A stretch of DNA of 57,420 nt, taken from assembly GCA_017435615.1 (NCBI GenBank), contig JAFSET010000098.1, positions 1 through 57,420 on the forward strand, read 5' to 3'. Each line of letters starts with the position of its first letter. Within the stretch, counting starts at the first letter, position 1. The notes under the pieces were generated by a model. The model did not search any database, had not been told where the DNA came from, and was given only the letters and a program-made list of their open reading frames with translations. Positions 1 through 8,182 of the stretch are shown piece by piece. This stretch comes from Oscillospiraceae bacterium. GTDB taxonomy: Bacteria > Bacillota > Clostridia > Oscillospirales > Oscillospiraceae. The translations under genes were made by a program, and so were the position numbers.

Positions 1-482
1 ATAGCGCCGGGGAGCTTCTTCATGTCCTTGACGCCGCCCAGGTACTTCTCCAGCTTCTCCATCTCGTGGAGCAGCTTGATGACTTCCTTCTTGGGGAGCA
101 TGTCGAAGGTGCCGTCTTCCTGCATCTTCTTCAGCTGTGCCAGACGGTCGATACGGGTACGCATGGTGCGGAAGTTGGTCATCATGCCGCCCAGCCAACG
201 GGCGTTGACATAGTAACCGCCGCAACGGGCAGCCTCTTCCTTGATAGCGTCCTGAGCCTGCTTCTTGGTGCCAACGAACAGAACGTTGCCGCCGTCAGCA
301 GCGATGTCACGGACAAAGTTGTAGGCCTCTTCCAGCTTCTTAACGGTCTTCTGCAGGTCGATGATGTAGATACCGTTACGCTCGGTGTAGATGTAGGTGG
401 CCATTTTGGGATTCCAGCGACGGGTCTGATGACCGAAGTGTACGCCGGCTTCCAGCAGTTGCTTCATAGATACGACAGACAT
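1..482 (-). CDS. rpsB: 30S ribosomal protein S2, N-terminal part (cut by window start)
   Basis: This encodes the N-terminal ~160 residues of ribosomal protein S2, a component of the small-subunit body. The reading frame begins [20 protein letters not shown], followed by [23 protein letters not shown] and [10 protein letters not shown], all hallmark S2 segments. The ATG at 482 has a clear AAAGGAG ribosome binding site at 491-497. The C-terminal third lies outside the window. In most Firmicutes tsf (EF-Ts) follows rpsB, so it is expected just beyond coordinate 1. A consensus promoter lies at 612-640, leaving a leader of roughly 120 nt that could carry S2 autoregulation; this is inference. Confidence 0.97.
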   Translation of the reverse strand, partial: MSVVSMKQLLEAGVHFGHQTRRWNPKMATYIYTERNGIYIIDLQKTVKKLEEAYNFVRDIAADGGNVLFVGTKKQAQDAIKEEAARCGGYYVNARWLGGMMTNFRTMRTRIDRLAQLKKMQEDGTFDMLPKKEVIKLLHEMEKLEKYLGGVKDMKKLPGA

Positions 483-611
483 TTGGTTTTCTCCTTTTTG
501 TTTGTTCCTCCACCCCGATCATCTCGCACGCTCCGCTCTTTCAAGCACTGGGAACGGCGATCCCCGGGTGTGTGGTGTAAAATACTATGGGCTTTTTGCC
601 CATGCCGAACC

Positions 612-640
612 ATTATAATAGACTTCTTTTGATTTTGCAA
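612..640 (-). promoter_or_regulatory. rpsB promoter (TTGCAA-N17-TATAAT)
   Basis: On the minus strand TTGCAA (635-640) is followed after exactly 17 nt by TATAAT (612-617). It sits directly downstream of the stop of the GGDEF/EAL gene and upstream of the rpsB leader, so rpsB appears to be independently transcribed. The leader between about 605 and 483 contains a small GGGC-AAAAA-GCCC hairpin just after the expected start of transcription. Confidence 0.8.
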
Positions 641-693
641 GTATTTTTTCCAAAAAAACTGAGAAATATTCCCACTTTTTTCACTGGCTGTGG

Positions 694-3600
694 CTAAAAA
701 AGGTAATCTGACTGCTCCATCTGGGGCGCATAGAAGGCAAAGCTGTTTTTTCCGCTGCGTTTGACGTGGTAAAGCGCCATATCCGCCTGCCGGTACAGCT
801 CCTGGAAGGTCTGTTCCCGGGCGGTCTGTACGGCGCAGCCGATGCTGCAATAGACCTGCCTTTCGTCTTGCGTTCCCACACGGATCCCTTCCAGCTTGTT
901 CAGAAGGGCTTCCACACTGGCGGAAATAGCGGAAGCATTGGCTGCCGCACCGGGCAGATACACCAAAAACTCATCACCGCCGATTCGGCCCACCACATCG
1001 CTGTCACGGAAATGCCGCTGCAGCGTGGTTGCAAGGCCCTGCAAAGCCTTGTCACCCTCGCCGTGGCCGTAGGTGTCATTGATGTGTTTCAGATCATCCA
1101 GGTCGATGTGAAGCAAAATACCGGGACTGTCCTGTGCCATAAGCCGGATGGTCCGTTCCTGGGTGGTGGTCCGGTTCAGCAGACCGGTCATGCCGTCCCG
1201 TTCTGCCCGGCTTTGGATTTTTCGCTGCTCCGTCACATCCTCCACAAAGATCACTGCTCTGCGCGGTGCTCCCTGCCGGTCATAGACCGTGGCAAACTCC
1301 CACCGCATCCAGCGCGTACCCTCCCGGGGGCTCTGGGAACCGATCTCGCAGCTTCCCTCCGGCACGCCGTCACAGATCGACTTGTAAAACCAGGCGATCT
1401 TCTCACGGGTCTGCCCATCCAGATGCTGCGCTGTGCGCAGATACGCCTGCGGATATTCCTGCAGCACCGCAGGCAGCGCGTTTCTTTCGGCGTACTCCAG
1501 GGGCAGCGTCAGGGTCTTCTCCCTGACATCGTAAATGCAGATGGTACGGCGCATCCTACCTGTTGTCACACGCAGCTCCTCCATTTGCAGCCAAAGCTGC
1601 TCACGGAGGCGGACTTCCTCTGCCTTCTGCTGGTCAATGCTCCGGGACATGGCGATCAGCAAAATATCGTCGTTGGAGGGATTGTCCTGCCGCATCACCA
1701 CCGTTTCAAACCAAATGGTATCACCCCGGTTATCCGGGCGGCGGTAAACCAGCCGGATCTGATCCTTGCCCTCGTGAATAAAGCTGCGGCGCAAAGCCTC
1801 CACGCCCATGGTTTCCAAAAAGCTCTGCCGGTCCTCCGGTGCCACACGCTCGCTGCGAAGCCGGATCACATCATCGATCCTGCCCTCCTTCGGCGTACCT
1901 ACTGTCGTACCGCCGTGATAGGAGAACATTCGGTAGGTATCCCGGTCCAAATTCACCGTAAGGATTTCCGGATAGCTTTTTTGCATGGCCTGCACAAGGC
2001 CGGCAATATCCTGGGACTGCTTTTGTGTTTGTTCATTTTCCCGCTCCACATTTTCAAAGGAAACTGTGGCAAAGAAGGGATTGCCCTCCTCATCGGCAAA
2101 GCTGTTAAAGCGCAGATAGAACTGGTGGAACCGTTCTTCTTCCACCCGGAAGGACACCCGGGCAGAGCCTTGCTTGTCGCCTCTGTGGATAGCGGAGAAC
2201 AGGGCCAGCCAGTCACCGATGCTGTCCTGATGGACCGCACCCTGATCCACCAGCCACTGGGGAAAATCATAGACCTGCGCCGGTATCTTCCGGTCTTTTG
2301 CAATACGCTGGGAGAACAGGCCGCGGCGGCCCTCAATGCGGTAGCCGTACAGATCACCGCCGCCGTTGATGAGCTGAAGCAAAACCTCCTCCAGGGTATA
2401 CCGCGCGGAATAATCCTGCCCGGACAGGAAGCTGTCGGAGGTCTTCTGCACAGAAGCGGTAGGAAATACCTGTCGGCTGCGGAGCATCGTCTGCAGCTCC
2501 TCCAGGGGCATGGGCTTGTGGAAGAAATAGCCCTGTCCGCAATCACAGCCGTAGGACTTGAGAATATCCACCTGTCCGACATTCTCGATGCCCTCTGCCA
2601 CGATCCGGCTTTGCTGAAGCTGGTGGCACATTTGGATCAGGCGGCCCAAAACGATTTGATTTCGGCCGCTGGTGCAGATCTCGTCCACCAGCGTTTTATC
2701 AAACTTGACCTCGTCAAATTCCACATCCGTCAAAATGGACAGATTGGAATACTGCGTTCCAAAATCGTCCAGAGAAAGGCGCATCCCTGCCTGCCGGATG
2801 GTTTTCAGCAGCTTTCGGATGGTCTCCCGGCTCAGATCCGCCACATTTTCCGTGATCTCCACGGTAATGGCGGAAACCGGGATGCCGCAGGCCTCACACC
2901 GGTCGGCAACCTCCCGGGCAAACTCTCCGTCCAGCAAGGTGGACCGGGAGAAATTCACGGAAGTTTGGATCTGCAGGCCCTGGGCGTAGAGCTGCTTCAT
3001 ATCCTGCAGCACCAGCTCCAGCACATGCATATCCAGGTGCTGCATCAGCCCCCGGGCTTCATAGTACGGCAAAAACTGCACCGGCGGCAAAATATCGCCG
3101 TTTTCGTCCAGCTTGCGCACCAGCGCCTCCACACCGGTCACCTCGCCGCTGCGCAGATCGATCTGCGGCTGATAGCACATCACAAACCGGCGGTCCTCTA
3201 TATCCCGGAACAGATCGTCTGTGGCGTTGCCCACCGCGCGGCCCTGGGTGATCTCCTGCTGATAATAGCGCTGCTTCTGTGCGCGCATCAGCTTTTCCGC
3301 GCGCAGAAGCTGGCCGTTCACATCCGTCGGCTGATCGGTCCAGTCATAGCCAAAGGACGCGCTGTAGTCCTGCTCCTGCAGCAGCTCCTGCTGCAGCCGC
3401 CGGGCCGCCGCTTCAAATTCCTCGCTGGTGATATTGGGACAGAACACCGCAAATTCGTCACCGCCAATGCGGCAGACCTGTCCCGGCATCCGGGCGCAAA
3501 GGCTTTGAGCGGTCCGCACGATCATATCGTCGCCGTACTTTTGGCCCAGGCGTTCATTGATCCGCTTCATACCGTTGAGGCTGAGCATCGCTACGCCCAA

Positions 3601-4578
3601 AGTAGCCGGTGGCTGTGTCTGCATTTGACGCAGAGCCTTTCTGTAGCCGTTGCGGTTGAAAACGCCGGTCAGCACATCGGTAAAATTGATCCGCTCCAGC
3701 TCCTGCATCAGGCGGCGGCGTTCCAGCTCTGCCAGGATGAATTCCGAAACAGACCGCAGAAGGCCGGTGTCTCTTTCGTTTTGCTCCGGATCGTCCACGC
3801 CGATAAAGCCCACGATCTGCTTTTCCCGTGTCAGCGGTGCCGCCAACAGGCTGTGAATTCCCTGCATTTGCAGCAGACGGTATTCTTCGGAATTTGGGTC
3901 ACGCTCATCGTCCAGGGAGCTGATGGCAAACACTCCGTCACTTTCAAACTTCCGCAGCCAGTCATCCACCACCGCCAGGGGTACATTTTGCAGATTGTGG
4001 AGCTCCTGAGACACACCGGGACCGCACCACTCAAAGGTATTGTTGGTCACCTGTTTTTTGAAATCGAATTCAAAGATATATGTACGGGCTGCCTTGTAAT
4101 AGCTGCCCACCTCCGCCAGAAACTGATTGACTGCCTTCTCCATATCCCGTTCCGTGGCCAAAACATGCAGGCACCGGAACAGCACATCCTCCATGGACAT
4201 ACCGGCCAGATCCCCTGACAGGCTTTCCGCCTTCCGGGCCGTAATATCCCGGGCGATCTCCAACCGGCACAGCCGTCCGTCGGCACGGACCAAAGTGTCC
4301 GTCACATCAAACCAGCGGCAAAGCTTTTCGTTATAGTGCTCCCAGCGCACGGACTCCCCTTCGGAGAGCTTGCTGTTGTTGCAGAACGGGCACGGCGAGC
4401 TGCGGCCCTGAAGTACCTCATAGCATTTCTTTCCCTGATATTCGGAAGGATCTGTCATGCCGTAGATCTGCATACCGGCTCTGGTCAAGTGGATCAGCTC
4501 ATAAGTTTCCACGTCACACAGATAACACACGGAGCCGGAAGAAGACAGAATAAGGCTGTCGTAGCTTTCGTAATTCAT
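694..4578 (-). CDS. Multidomain cyclic-di-GMP signalling protein, PAS-GAF-GGDEF-EAL-PAS-GGDEF
   Basis: This 1294-residue soluble protein should make and/or break cyclic di-GMP. From the N-terminus I see a PAS-like domain (~1-110, with a CPFCNN cysteine pair), a GAF-like domain (~125-300), a GGDEF domain (intact RIGGDEF near residue 372) and an EAL domain (~465-715). The EAL domain keeps EALVR near 483, NFS, ITE, DDFG, VKFDK, AEGIE and QGYFF. One or two PAS-like segments (~740-1110) and a second complete GGDEF domain (RIGGDEF near 1200) follow. Both cyclase motifs and the visible EAL residues are intact, so it may be bifunctional. An in-frame ATG exists at 4650, but the promoter at 4610-4638 lies inside that extension and an AAAGGGG site precedes the ATG at 4578, so 4578 was chosen. 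No transmembrane segment was noticed. It is probably monocistronic. Confidence 0.93.
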   Translation of the reverse strand: MNYESYDSLILSSSGSVCYLCDVETYELIHLTRAGMQIYGMTDPSEYQGKKCYEVLQGRSSPCPFCNNSKLSEGESVRWEHYNEKLCRWFDVTDTLVRADGRLCRLEIARDITARKAESLSGDLAGMSMEDVLFRCLHVLATERDMEKAVNQFLAEVGSYYKAARTYIFEFDFKKQVTNNTFEWCGPGVSQELHNLQNVPLAVVDDWLRKFESDGVFAISSLDDERDPNSEEYRLLQMQGIHSLLAAPLTREKQIVGFIGVDDPEQNERDTGLLRSVSEFILAELERRRLMQELERINFTDVLTGVFNRNGYRKALRQMQTQPPATLGVAMLSLNGMKRINERLGQKYGDDMIVRTAQSLCARMPGQVCRIGGDEFAVFCPNITSEEFEAAARRLQQELLQEQDYSASFGYDWTDQPTDVNGQLLRAEKLMRAQKQRYYQQEITQGRAVGNATDDLFRDIEDRRFVMCYQPQIDLRSGEVTGVEALVRKLDENGDILPPVQFLPYYEARGLMQHLDMHVLELVLQDMKQLYAQGLQIQTSVNFSRSTLLDGEFAREVADRCEACGIPVSAITVEITENVADLSRETIRKLLKTIRQAGMRLSLDDFGTQYSNLSILTDVEFDEVKFDKTLVDEICTSGRNQIVLGRLIQMCHQLQQSRIVAEGIENVGQVDILKSYGCDCGQGYFFHKPMPLEELQTMLRSRQVFPTASVQKTSDSFLSGQDYSARYTLEEVLLQLINGGGDLYGYRIEGRRGLFSQRIAKDRKIPAQVYDFPQWLVDQGAVHQDSIGDWLALFSAIHRGDKQGSARVSFRVEEERFHQFYLRFNSFADEEGNPFFATVSFENVERENEQTQKQSQDIAGLVQAMQKSYPEILTVNLDRDTYRMFSYHGGTTVGTPKEGRIDDVIRLRSERVAPEDRQSFLETMGVEALRRSFIHEGKDQIRLVYRRPDNRGDTIWFETVVMRQDNPSNDDILLIAMSRSIDQQKAEEVRLREQLWLQMEELRVTTGRMRRTICIYDVREKTLTLPLEYAERNALPAVLQEYPQAYLRTAQHLDGQTREKIAWFYKSICDGVPEGSCEIGSQSPREGTRWMRWEFATVYDRQGAPRRAVIFVEDVTEQRKIQSRAERDGMTGLLNRTTTQERTIRLMAQDSPGILLHIDLDDLKHINDTYGHGEGDKALQGLATTLQRHFRDSDVVGRIGGDEFLVYLPGAAANASAISASVEALLNKLEGIRVGTQDERQVYCSIGCAVQTAREQTFQELYRQADMALYHVKRSGKNSFAFYAPQMEQSDYLF

Positions 4579-4609
4579 AGCGTGCCCCTTTCCCGGTTTT
4601 TCTGCTTTA

Positions 4610-4638
4610 TTTATACAGTTTCCCATCTTCCTTGTCAA
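4610..4638 (-). promoter_or_regulatory. Promoter of the GGDEF/EAL gene (TTGACA-N17-TATAAA)
   Basis: On the minus strand TTGACA (4633-4638) and TATAAA (4610-4615) are separated by 17 nt. Transcription would begin near 4603, about 25 nt before the ATG at 4578. The promoter rules out the upstream in-frame ATG at 4650. Confidence 0.8.
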
Positions 4639-4679
4639 GAATTGAGACATTCGCGCTGAGCAGAAGCCGGAGGCCTTGA

Positions 4680-5465
4680 CTATTGATTACCCTTTTTCAG
4701 TCTTGCCTTTGCTTCCTCTACGGTCTCGCCGTCTTTTGTGAGGTAAGCAGCTATAAACTTATCTTCGATCTTCGTGTAGCCGTTTACGACTCCCTTTTCC
4801 ATTTTCCTGTAACCGCCGGTTACTGCATCGGCGATTTTTTGATTTGCCTTTACAATTTTTGACTTGGCCATATCTGTATATTTTCCTCCAATCAGATTGA
4901 CGCCCAGAAGCAGTACAACGATCCATACCGCTGTTCCTGTGAAGATATTCAGCAACAAGATTTCCGCCTCTGCCATCCCCGGAAAGGATACAAGCATAGA
5001 TCTTTGCATGGTGTAGACAGAAACACACGCATCAGCCAGCGAAATATTGCGCAGCGTCTGCAATGCCGCGGAAGCGGAACGTTTTGCTTTCACCATGCCG
5101 ATCACGGAAATCGTGATTTTCGTAAAGGTATATGTGGCAATGGTGATCATGACGATTTTATGAAAGGCCGTTCCCCTGTCCTGCACCGCGGACAAGATAT
5201 TCACCCCCACGATACACAGGGAAAGCACAACCAGCAAAATACCTGTCATGCGCCGCGCAAAACGCGCAATATCATGACCGCCACCGGCTTTCCGCTCCAC
5301 CTGCAGCACCGAAAACCTTGTAATGGCAAGCACAGTGTAATACGCGCCTACCGTAACAAACCACCACGAATGTGTTAAAAAGCCTATCACACAGTTAGCC
5401 AGTGCATAAGCCGCGTTCAACGCAAGGTTTGTGTACGGGCTTTTTACAAGATCAAATATCTTCAT
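4680..5465 (-). CDS. Uncharacterised multi-pass membrane protein (261 aa)
   Basis: The family is not recognised. The protein starts MKIFDLVKSPYTNLALNAA and shows about five or six hydrophobic segments (roughly 15-35, 38-55, 75-95, 110-130 and 180-205). A charged cytoplasmic tail follows, rich in Lys, Gly and Glu (ADAVTGGYRKMEKGVVNGY, then IEDKFIAAYLTKDGETVEEA). Its ATG overlaps the stop codon of the preceding gene (ATGA at 5462-5465), so the two are translationally coupled. Together they lie opposite a TetR-type regulator that probably controls them. A transport or stress-related role is possible but not shown. Confidence 0.8.
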   Translation of the reverse strand: MKIFDLVKSPYTNLALNAAYALANCVIGFLTHSWWFVTVGAYYTVLAITRFSVLQVERKAGGGHDIARFARRMTGILLVVLSLCIVGVNILSAVQDRGTAFHKIVMITIATYTFTKITISVIGMVKAKRSASAALQTLRNISLADACVSVYTMQRSMLVSFPGMAEAEILLLNIFTGTAVWIVVLLLGVNLIGGKYTDMAKSKIVKANQKIADAVTGGYRKMEKGVVNGYTKIEDKFIAAYLTKDGETVEEAKARLKKGNQ

Positions 5466-5830
5466 TTGATGCCTTTGATCATCGGAATGAGCGCGATCAG
5501 CATGATGATGCCAAGCAAACCGACCAGTGTGCCCCAAATGATTTGTTCCCATACAAGGCACATACACATTCCTACGCCGAGCACCAGTGCGGAAACAACC
5601 GCATATACGGTGCGCAATACATTTTTCCCGTTCAGCTTCGGCAGCTTTTTGTGTTCCATTTTGCACCAGATCAGCACTGTGATCAAACCAAGCACGATAC
5701 CGACGGCTCCGAAGATCACACCTTCTGTAAAGGCGTCCCATTCAGGCAGAAGCGCCATACACATACCGAGTGCAAAAAGCACCCCACTTACCGTTCCGAA
5801 TACCAACGCAACAAAACTACTCTTTTTCAT
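5462..5830 (-). CDS. Small four-helix membrane protein (122 aa)
   Basis: The protein begins MKKSSFVALVFGTVSGVL and has four predicted membrane spans: two in the first half (~7-27, ~36-58) and two after a short basic loop HKKLPKLNGKN (~73-93, ~97-117). The ATG at 5830 follows AGGAG with good spacing. It is the first gene of a two-gene operon with the 261-aa membrane protein and reads away from the TetR gene at 5952. The size and topology recall small transport accessory proteins, but no family is recognised. Confidence 0.8.
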   Translation of the reverse strand: MKKSSFVALVFGTVSGVLFALGMCMALLPEWDAFTEGVIFGAVGIVLGLITVLIWCKMEHKKLPKLNGKNVLRTVYAVVSALVLGVGMCMCLVWEQIIWGTLVGLLGIIMLIALIPMIKGIK

Positions 5831-5852
5831 TTCGAGAACTCCTTTCATTAAA

Positions 5853-5934
5853 CCAACACTTGTGTTTTTATTGCGTTTACAGTATAATCGTATTGTGAAA
5901 GCAAAACAATCAACAGACCAACGACAAGTGTTGG
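5853..5934. promoter_or_regulatory. Divergent TetR-type operator/promoter region
   Basis: An exact 11-bp inverted repeat, CCAACACTTGT (5853-5863) and ACAAGTGTTGG (5924-5934), brackets two back-to-back promoters. The rightward promoter is TTGTGT (5860-5865), N17, TATAAT (5883-5888) and drives the TetR gene. The leftward promoter is TTGTTT (5904-5909), N17, TATACT (5881-5886) and drives the membrane operon. The two -10 boxes overlap. The left arm covers the rightward -35 box and the right arm lies just upstream of the leftward -35 box, which suits joint repression by the adjacent regulator. Confidence 0.75.
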
Positions 5935-5951
5935 AATAATGGAGAATTGTT

Positions 5952-6470
5952 ATGAATGTCAAGAACAACAAGCGGCGCAGGCAGTCGCAGGAAAAAATCG
6001 AGCAGGCGTTTATCGAACTGCTGCAAACCCGTGAAATGAAAGAGATTACCGTTTCGGATCTTATTAAAATGACACAATTGAACCGCAGCACCTTTTACGC
6101 GAACTACATCGATATCTTCGATCTTGCCGATAAAACAAGAGAAAAACTCGAAAAAGATTTTAGCAGCTTATTTGCCGATTACGATTATTTGCACGAACGA
6201 AGCGGTGCGCTGAAGATGTTCCGGCATATTAGGGAAAACCAAATTTTCTATCAGACCTATTTCAAGCTTTGTTATGACGACAAGCACCTCATTTCGATCT
6301 ATGATGCCAGGCGGGCAGAGCAGGAGCACATCGACCGCAACATCAAATACCATATTGAATTTTTCAGAAATGGGCTCAATGCCATAATCAAGCTTTGGCT
6401 GGCCGGCGGATGTCAGGAAACGCCCGAGGAAATGGCAGAGGTGCTGAAAGCAGAATACCGAGGCCGATAG
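5952..6470 (+). CDS. TetR/AcrR-family transcriptional regulator (172 aa)
   Basis: The N-terminus has the TetR DNA-binding fold: helix 1 SQEKIEQAFIELLQ, then EITVSDLIKMTQLNRSTFYA as the helix-turn-helix, ending in the FY-x-NY signature typical of the family. The C-terminal ~110 residues form the helical ligand-binding/dimerisation half, resembling DhaS-type or TetR_C_7-type members. It is divergent from a two-gene membrane operon, and the space between holds a paired operator, so local autorepression and operon control are likely. The ATG at 5952 follows GGAGAATTGTT, a modest site consistent with low expression. Confidence 0.9.
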   Translation: MNVKNNKRRRQSQEKIEQAFIELLQTREMKEITVSDLIKMTQLNRSTFYANYIDIFDLADKTREKLEKDFSSLFADYDYLHERSGALKMFRHIRENQIFYQTYFKLCYDDKHLISIYDARRAEQEHIDRNIKYHIEFFRNGLNAIIKLWLAGGCQETPEEMAEVLKAEYRGR

Positions 6471-6485
6471 TGCCCAATATGAATA

Positions 6486-6513
6486 TTGCATTTTTTCCGT
6501 AATGTGCTATAAT
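6486..6513 (+). promoter_or_regulatory. Promoter of the LuxR-type membrane regulator
   Basis: TTGCAT (6486-6491), a 16-nt spacer and TATAAT (6508-6513) sit directly after the TetR gene. Transcription would start near 6520. This excludes the ATG at 6518 as a start and supports the GTG at 6578, which has AAAGGAGG at 6561-6568. Confidence 0.75.
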
Positions 6514-6577
6514 TGATATGGTCATACACATATCAGTTGTGCGGATCAAACACTTTGGGCAAAGGAGGCAATGGCTT

Positions 6578-7594
6578 GTGAAAGAGGGCGTTTTATCCAT
6601 CATATACGGGATCGTTGCGTTCCTGTCTGTGATGGTCCTGATATTCTATTTTATGTTTGACCAAAAGAAAAAGCCCCTGTTTTTGGCGCTGTTCGGTTGC
6701 GTTGCCGCCTCCAACTCAGGTTATTTTCTAATGGCCATCTGCAATTCCCTGGCCGTGGCAAAGCTGGCCAACGCCATATCGTATTTTGGCGGAGCCTTCT
6801 CCATGCTGGTGATGCTGCTGATCATCTATGATGTATGTCAAATGCGTAAGCGGCCGTGGCTGACCTGGCTTCTGATCGGCATCAGCGTCGCGTTCTTTGC
6901 CCTGGCTGCCAGCGGTGATTGGCTGGGTCTTTACTATCGGTCTGTTTCTCTGAAAACCGTCAACGGAACCACCCATATGATAAAGCAGTACGGTCCGCTG
7001 CACGGTCTTTACGCTTTGTATTTGGCCGGATATATTGTGCTGATGCTGCTTTGCATTGGCTACGCCGCCAAAACCAAACGCCTGTCCTCGCCCAAATACA
7101 CCACATTTTTGATGGTCACCGTACTTTTGAACGTGTGCGTATGGCTGGTGGAGCAGTCTATCGATGAGGAGTTTGAATTTCTGTGCGTATCTTACATCGT
7201 GACAGAAATTATGCTCCTGCTGATCTATAATATGCTTTGCGATTACGGCATTATCCGTCCGGAGCTGGGCGTGCTCAGCGTGCAGATGCTGACGCAGCTC
7301 AACACCCGGCAGATAGATCCCGGCGCGCTGCCCTCCGGTATGGAGGATATGTTCCGAAGCTTTGCGGAAAAGGCCCAAGCCCTTTCCGCTGCGGAACGGC
7401 GGATCTTGAATTACTATGTCGACGGTCACGACATTGCGGAAATTCCCGACCTGGCATATATCAGCATCCACACGGTGAAAAAGCATAACCGCAGCATTTA
7501 TCAGAAGCTGGACATTGCCTCCCGTGACGAGCTGATGCTGTATATCGAGCTGTTCCGCTGCTGCGGACGGCTGGATGAGCTTACCGGCGAATGA
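6578..7594 (+). CDS. Membrane-bound LuxR-family transcriptional regulator (338 aa, GTG start)
   Basis: The N-terminal ~225 residues contain about seven hydrophobic segments, resembling a 7TM sensor module. The C-terminus carries a LuxR-type helix-turn-helix: LSAAERRILNYYVDG, then IAEIPDLAYISIHTVKKHN and IYQKLDIASRDEL. The SIHTVKKHNRSIYQKL stretch is the recognition helix region typical of GerE/LuxR proteins. A membrane-embedded sensor tied directly to a DNA-binding domain implies one-component signalling from the membrane. The GTG at 6578 was chosen for its AAAGGAGG site 9 nt upstream and the promoter position. It appears monocistronic, ended by two strong hairpins. The ligand is unknown. Confidence 0.85.
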   Translation: MKEGVLSIIYGIVAFLSVMVLIFYFMFDQKKKPLFLALFGCVAASNSGYFLMAICNSLAVAKLANAISYFGGAFSMLVMLLIIYDVCQMRKRPWLTWLLIGISVAFFALAASGDWLGLYYRSVSLKTVNGTTHMIKQYGPLHGLYALYLAGYIVLMLLCIGYAAKTKRLSSPKYTTFLMVTVLLNVCVWLVEQSIDEEFEFLCVSYIVTEIMLLLIYNMLCDYGIIRPELGVLSVQMLTQLNTRQIDPGALPSGMEDMFRSFAEKAQALSAAERRILNYYVDGHDIAEIPDLAYISIHTVKKHNRSIYQKLDIASRDELMLYIELFRCCGRLDELTGE

Positions 7595-7611
7595 AACCAA
7601 ATATAGTCATA

Positions 7612-7690
7612 ATGCACAGGTGACGAAGGTGTCATCTGTGCATTTTGCATATTATCCTGAGGATACTTTTCGAGGAAAGTATCCTCAGGA
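7612..7690 (+). terminator. Tandem stem-loops after the LuxR-type gene
   Basis: The first hairpin has a 13-bp stem (7612-7624 with 7631-7643, one G-T pair). The second has a perfect 15-bp stem (7655-7669 with 7676-7690) and a 6-nt loop. Only short T-rich tracts follow, so the second may act in both directions or as an mRNA-stabilising structure. Confidence 0.65.
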
Positions 7691-7755
7691 CCATTTTATT
7701 TCCAAAAAAAGCATATTAAAATGATCCTGTCAACAGAAGAAAGGAGGTTTGCGTA

Positions 7756-8127
7756 TTGAGGATGTTAGTGGACGCGGTTTTGGAAGACCTATCCACAAAG
7801 GAAGTTTTTCTGTTCCGGGTGACCTGCGGAAGCTGCGGCGCGGAATACGGCAAAAAGCCGCTGCACTTTTCCAAATCGGAAACACCCCCCACCTCACAGA
7901 GCCAGCAGATCCTTTACGACGCGCTGTACGAGCAGGAGCTTGCCCAGGCCCGCCGTATCGCGGTTCGCAACGCCGCGGAGCATATGAACTACTGTCCCAT
8001 TTGCAAGCGGCTGGTTTGCAATCAGTGCTTCATGATCTGTGACGAGCTGGATATGTGCAGGCAATGCGCGGCCGACTTGAAGCAGCAGGGAAACCCGGTG
8101 CTGGTAAGCTTCCCGGAGGCAACATAA
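7756..8127 (+). CDS. Small zinc-ribbon-like protein (TTG start)
   Basis: The family is not recognised. About 123 residues contain a CGSCG pair near residue 25 and a dense C-terminal cluster, CPICKRLVCNQC followed by CDELDMCRQC. This gives four further CxxC-like knuckles expected to bind zinc. The start is TTG at 7756, 8 nt after AAGGAGG; an ATG at 7762 would also work but is spaced further. It lies 55 bp upstream of a DUF4428-type protein that also begins with a cysteine motif, so the two may form an operon. The region YDALYEQELAQARRIAVRNAAEH is predicted helical. Confidence 0.75.
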   Translation: MRMLVDAVLEDLSTKEVFLFRVTCGSCGAEYGKKPLHFSKSETPPTSQSQQILYDALYEQELAQARRIAVRNAAEHMNYCPICKRLVCNQCFMICDELDMCRQCAADLKQQGNPVLVSFPEAT

Positions 8128-8182
8128 GAACCTGTTGCCGTAACAAATCAAAAAATCAGAAATTTTTAAGGAGGAAATGAAC

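Noticed and set aside
766..4218. Long open frame on the plus strand opposite the GGDEF/EAL gene
   Set aside because: It encodes no recognisable domain, has no suitable ribosome binding site, and mirrors the codon pattern of the well-supported minus-strand gene.
4579..4650. N-terminal extension of the GGDEF/EAL protein from the ATG at 4650
   Set aside because: A consensus promoter lies inside this stretch, and a good ribosome binding site precedes the ATG at 4578.
5466..5741. N-terminal extension of the 261-aa membrane protein
   Set aside because: It overlaps the upstream 122-aa gene in another frame and reads as Arg/His-rich sequence; the ATGA overlap marks the true start.
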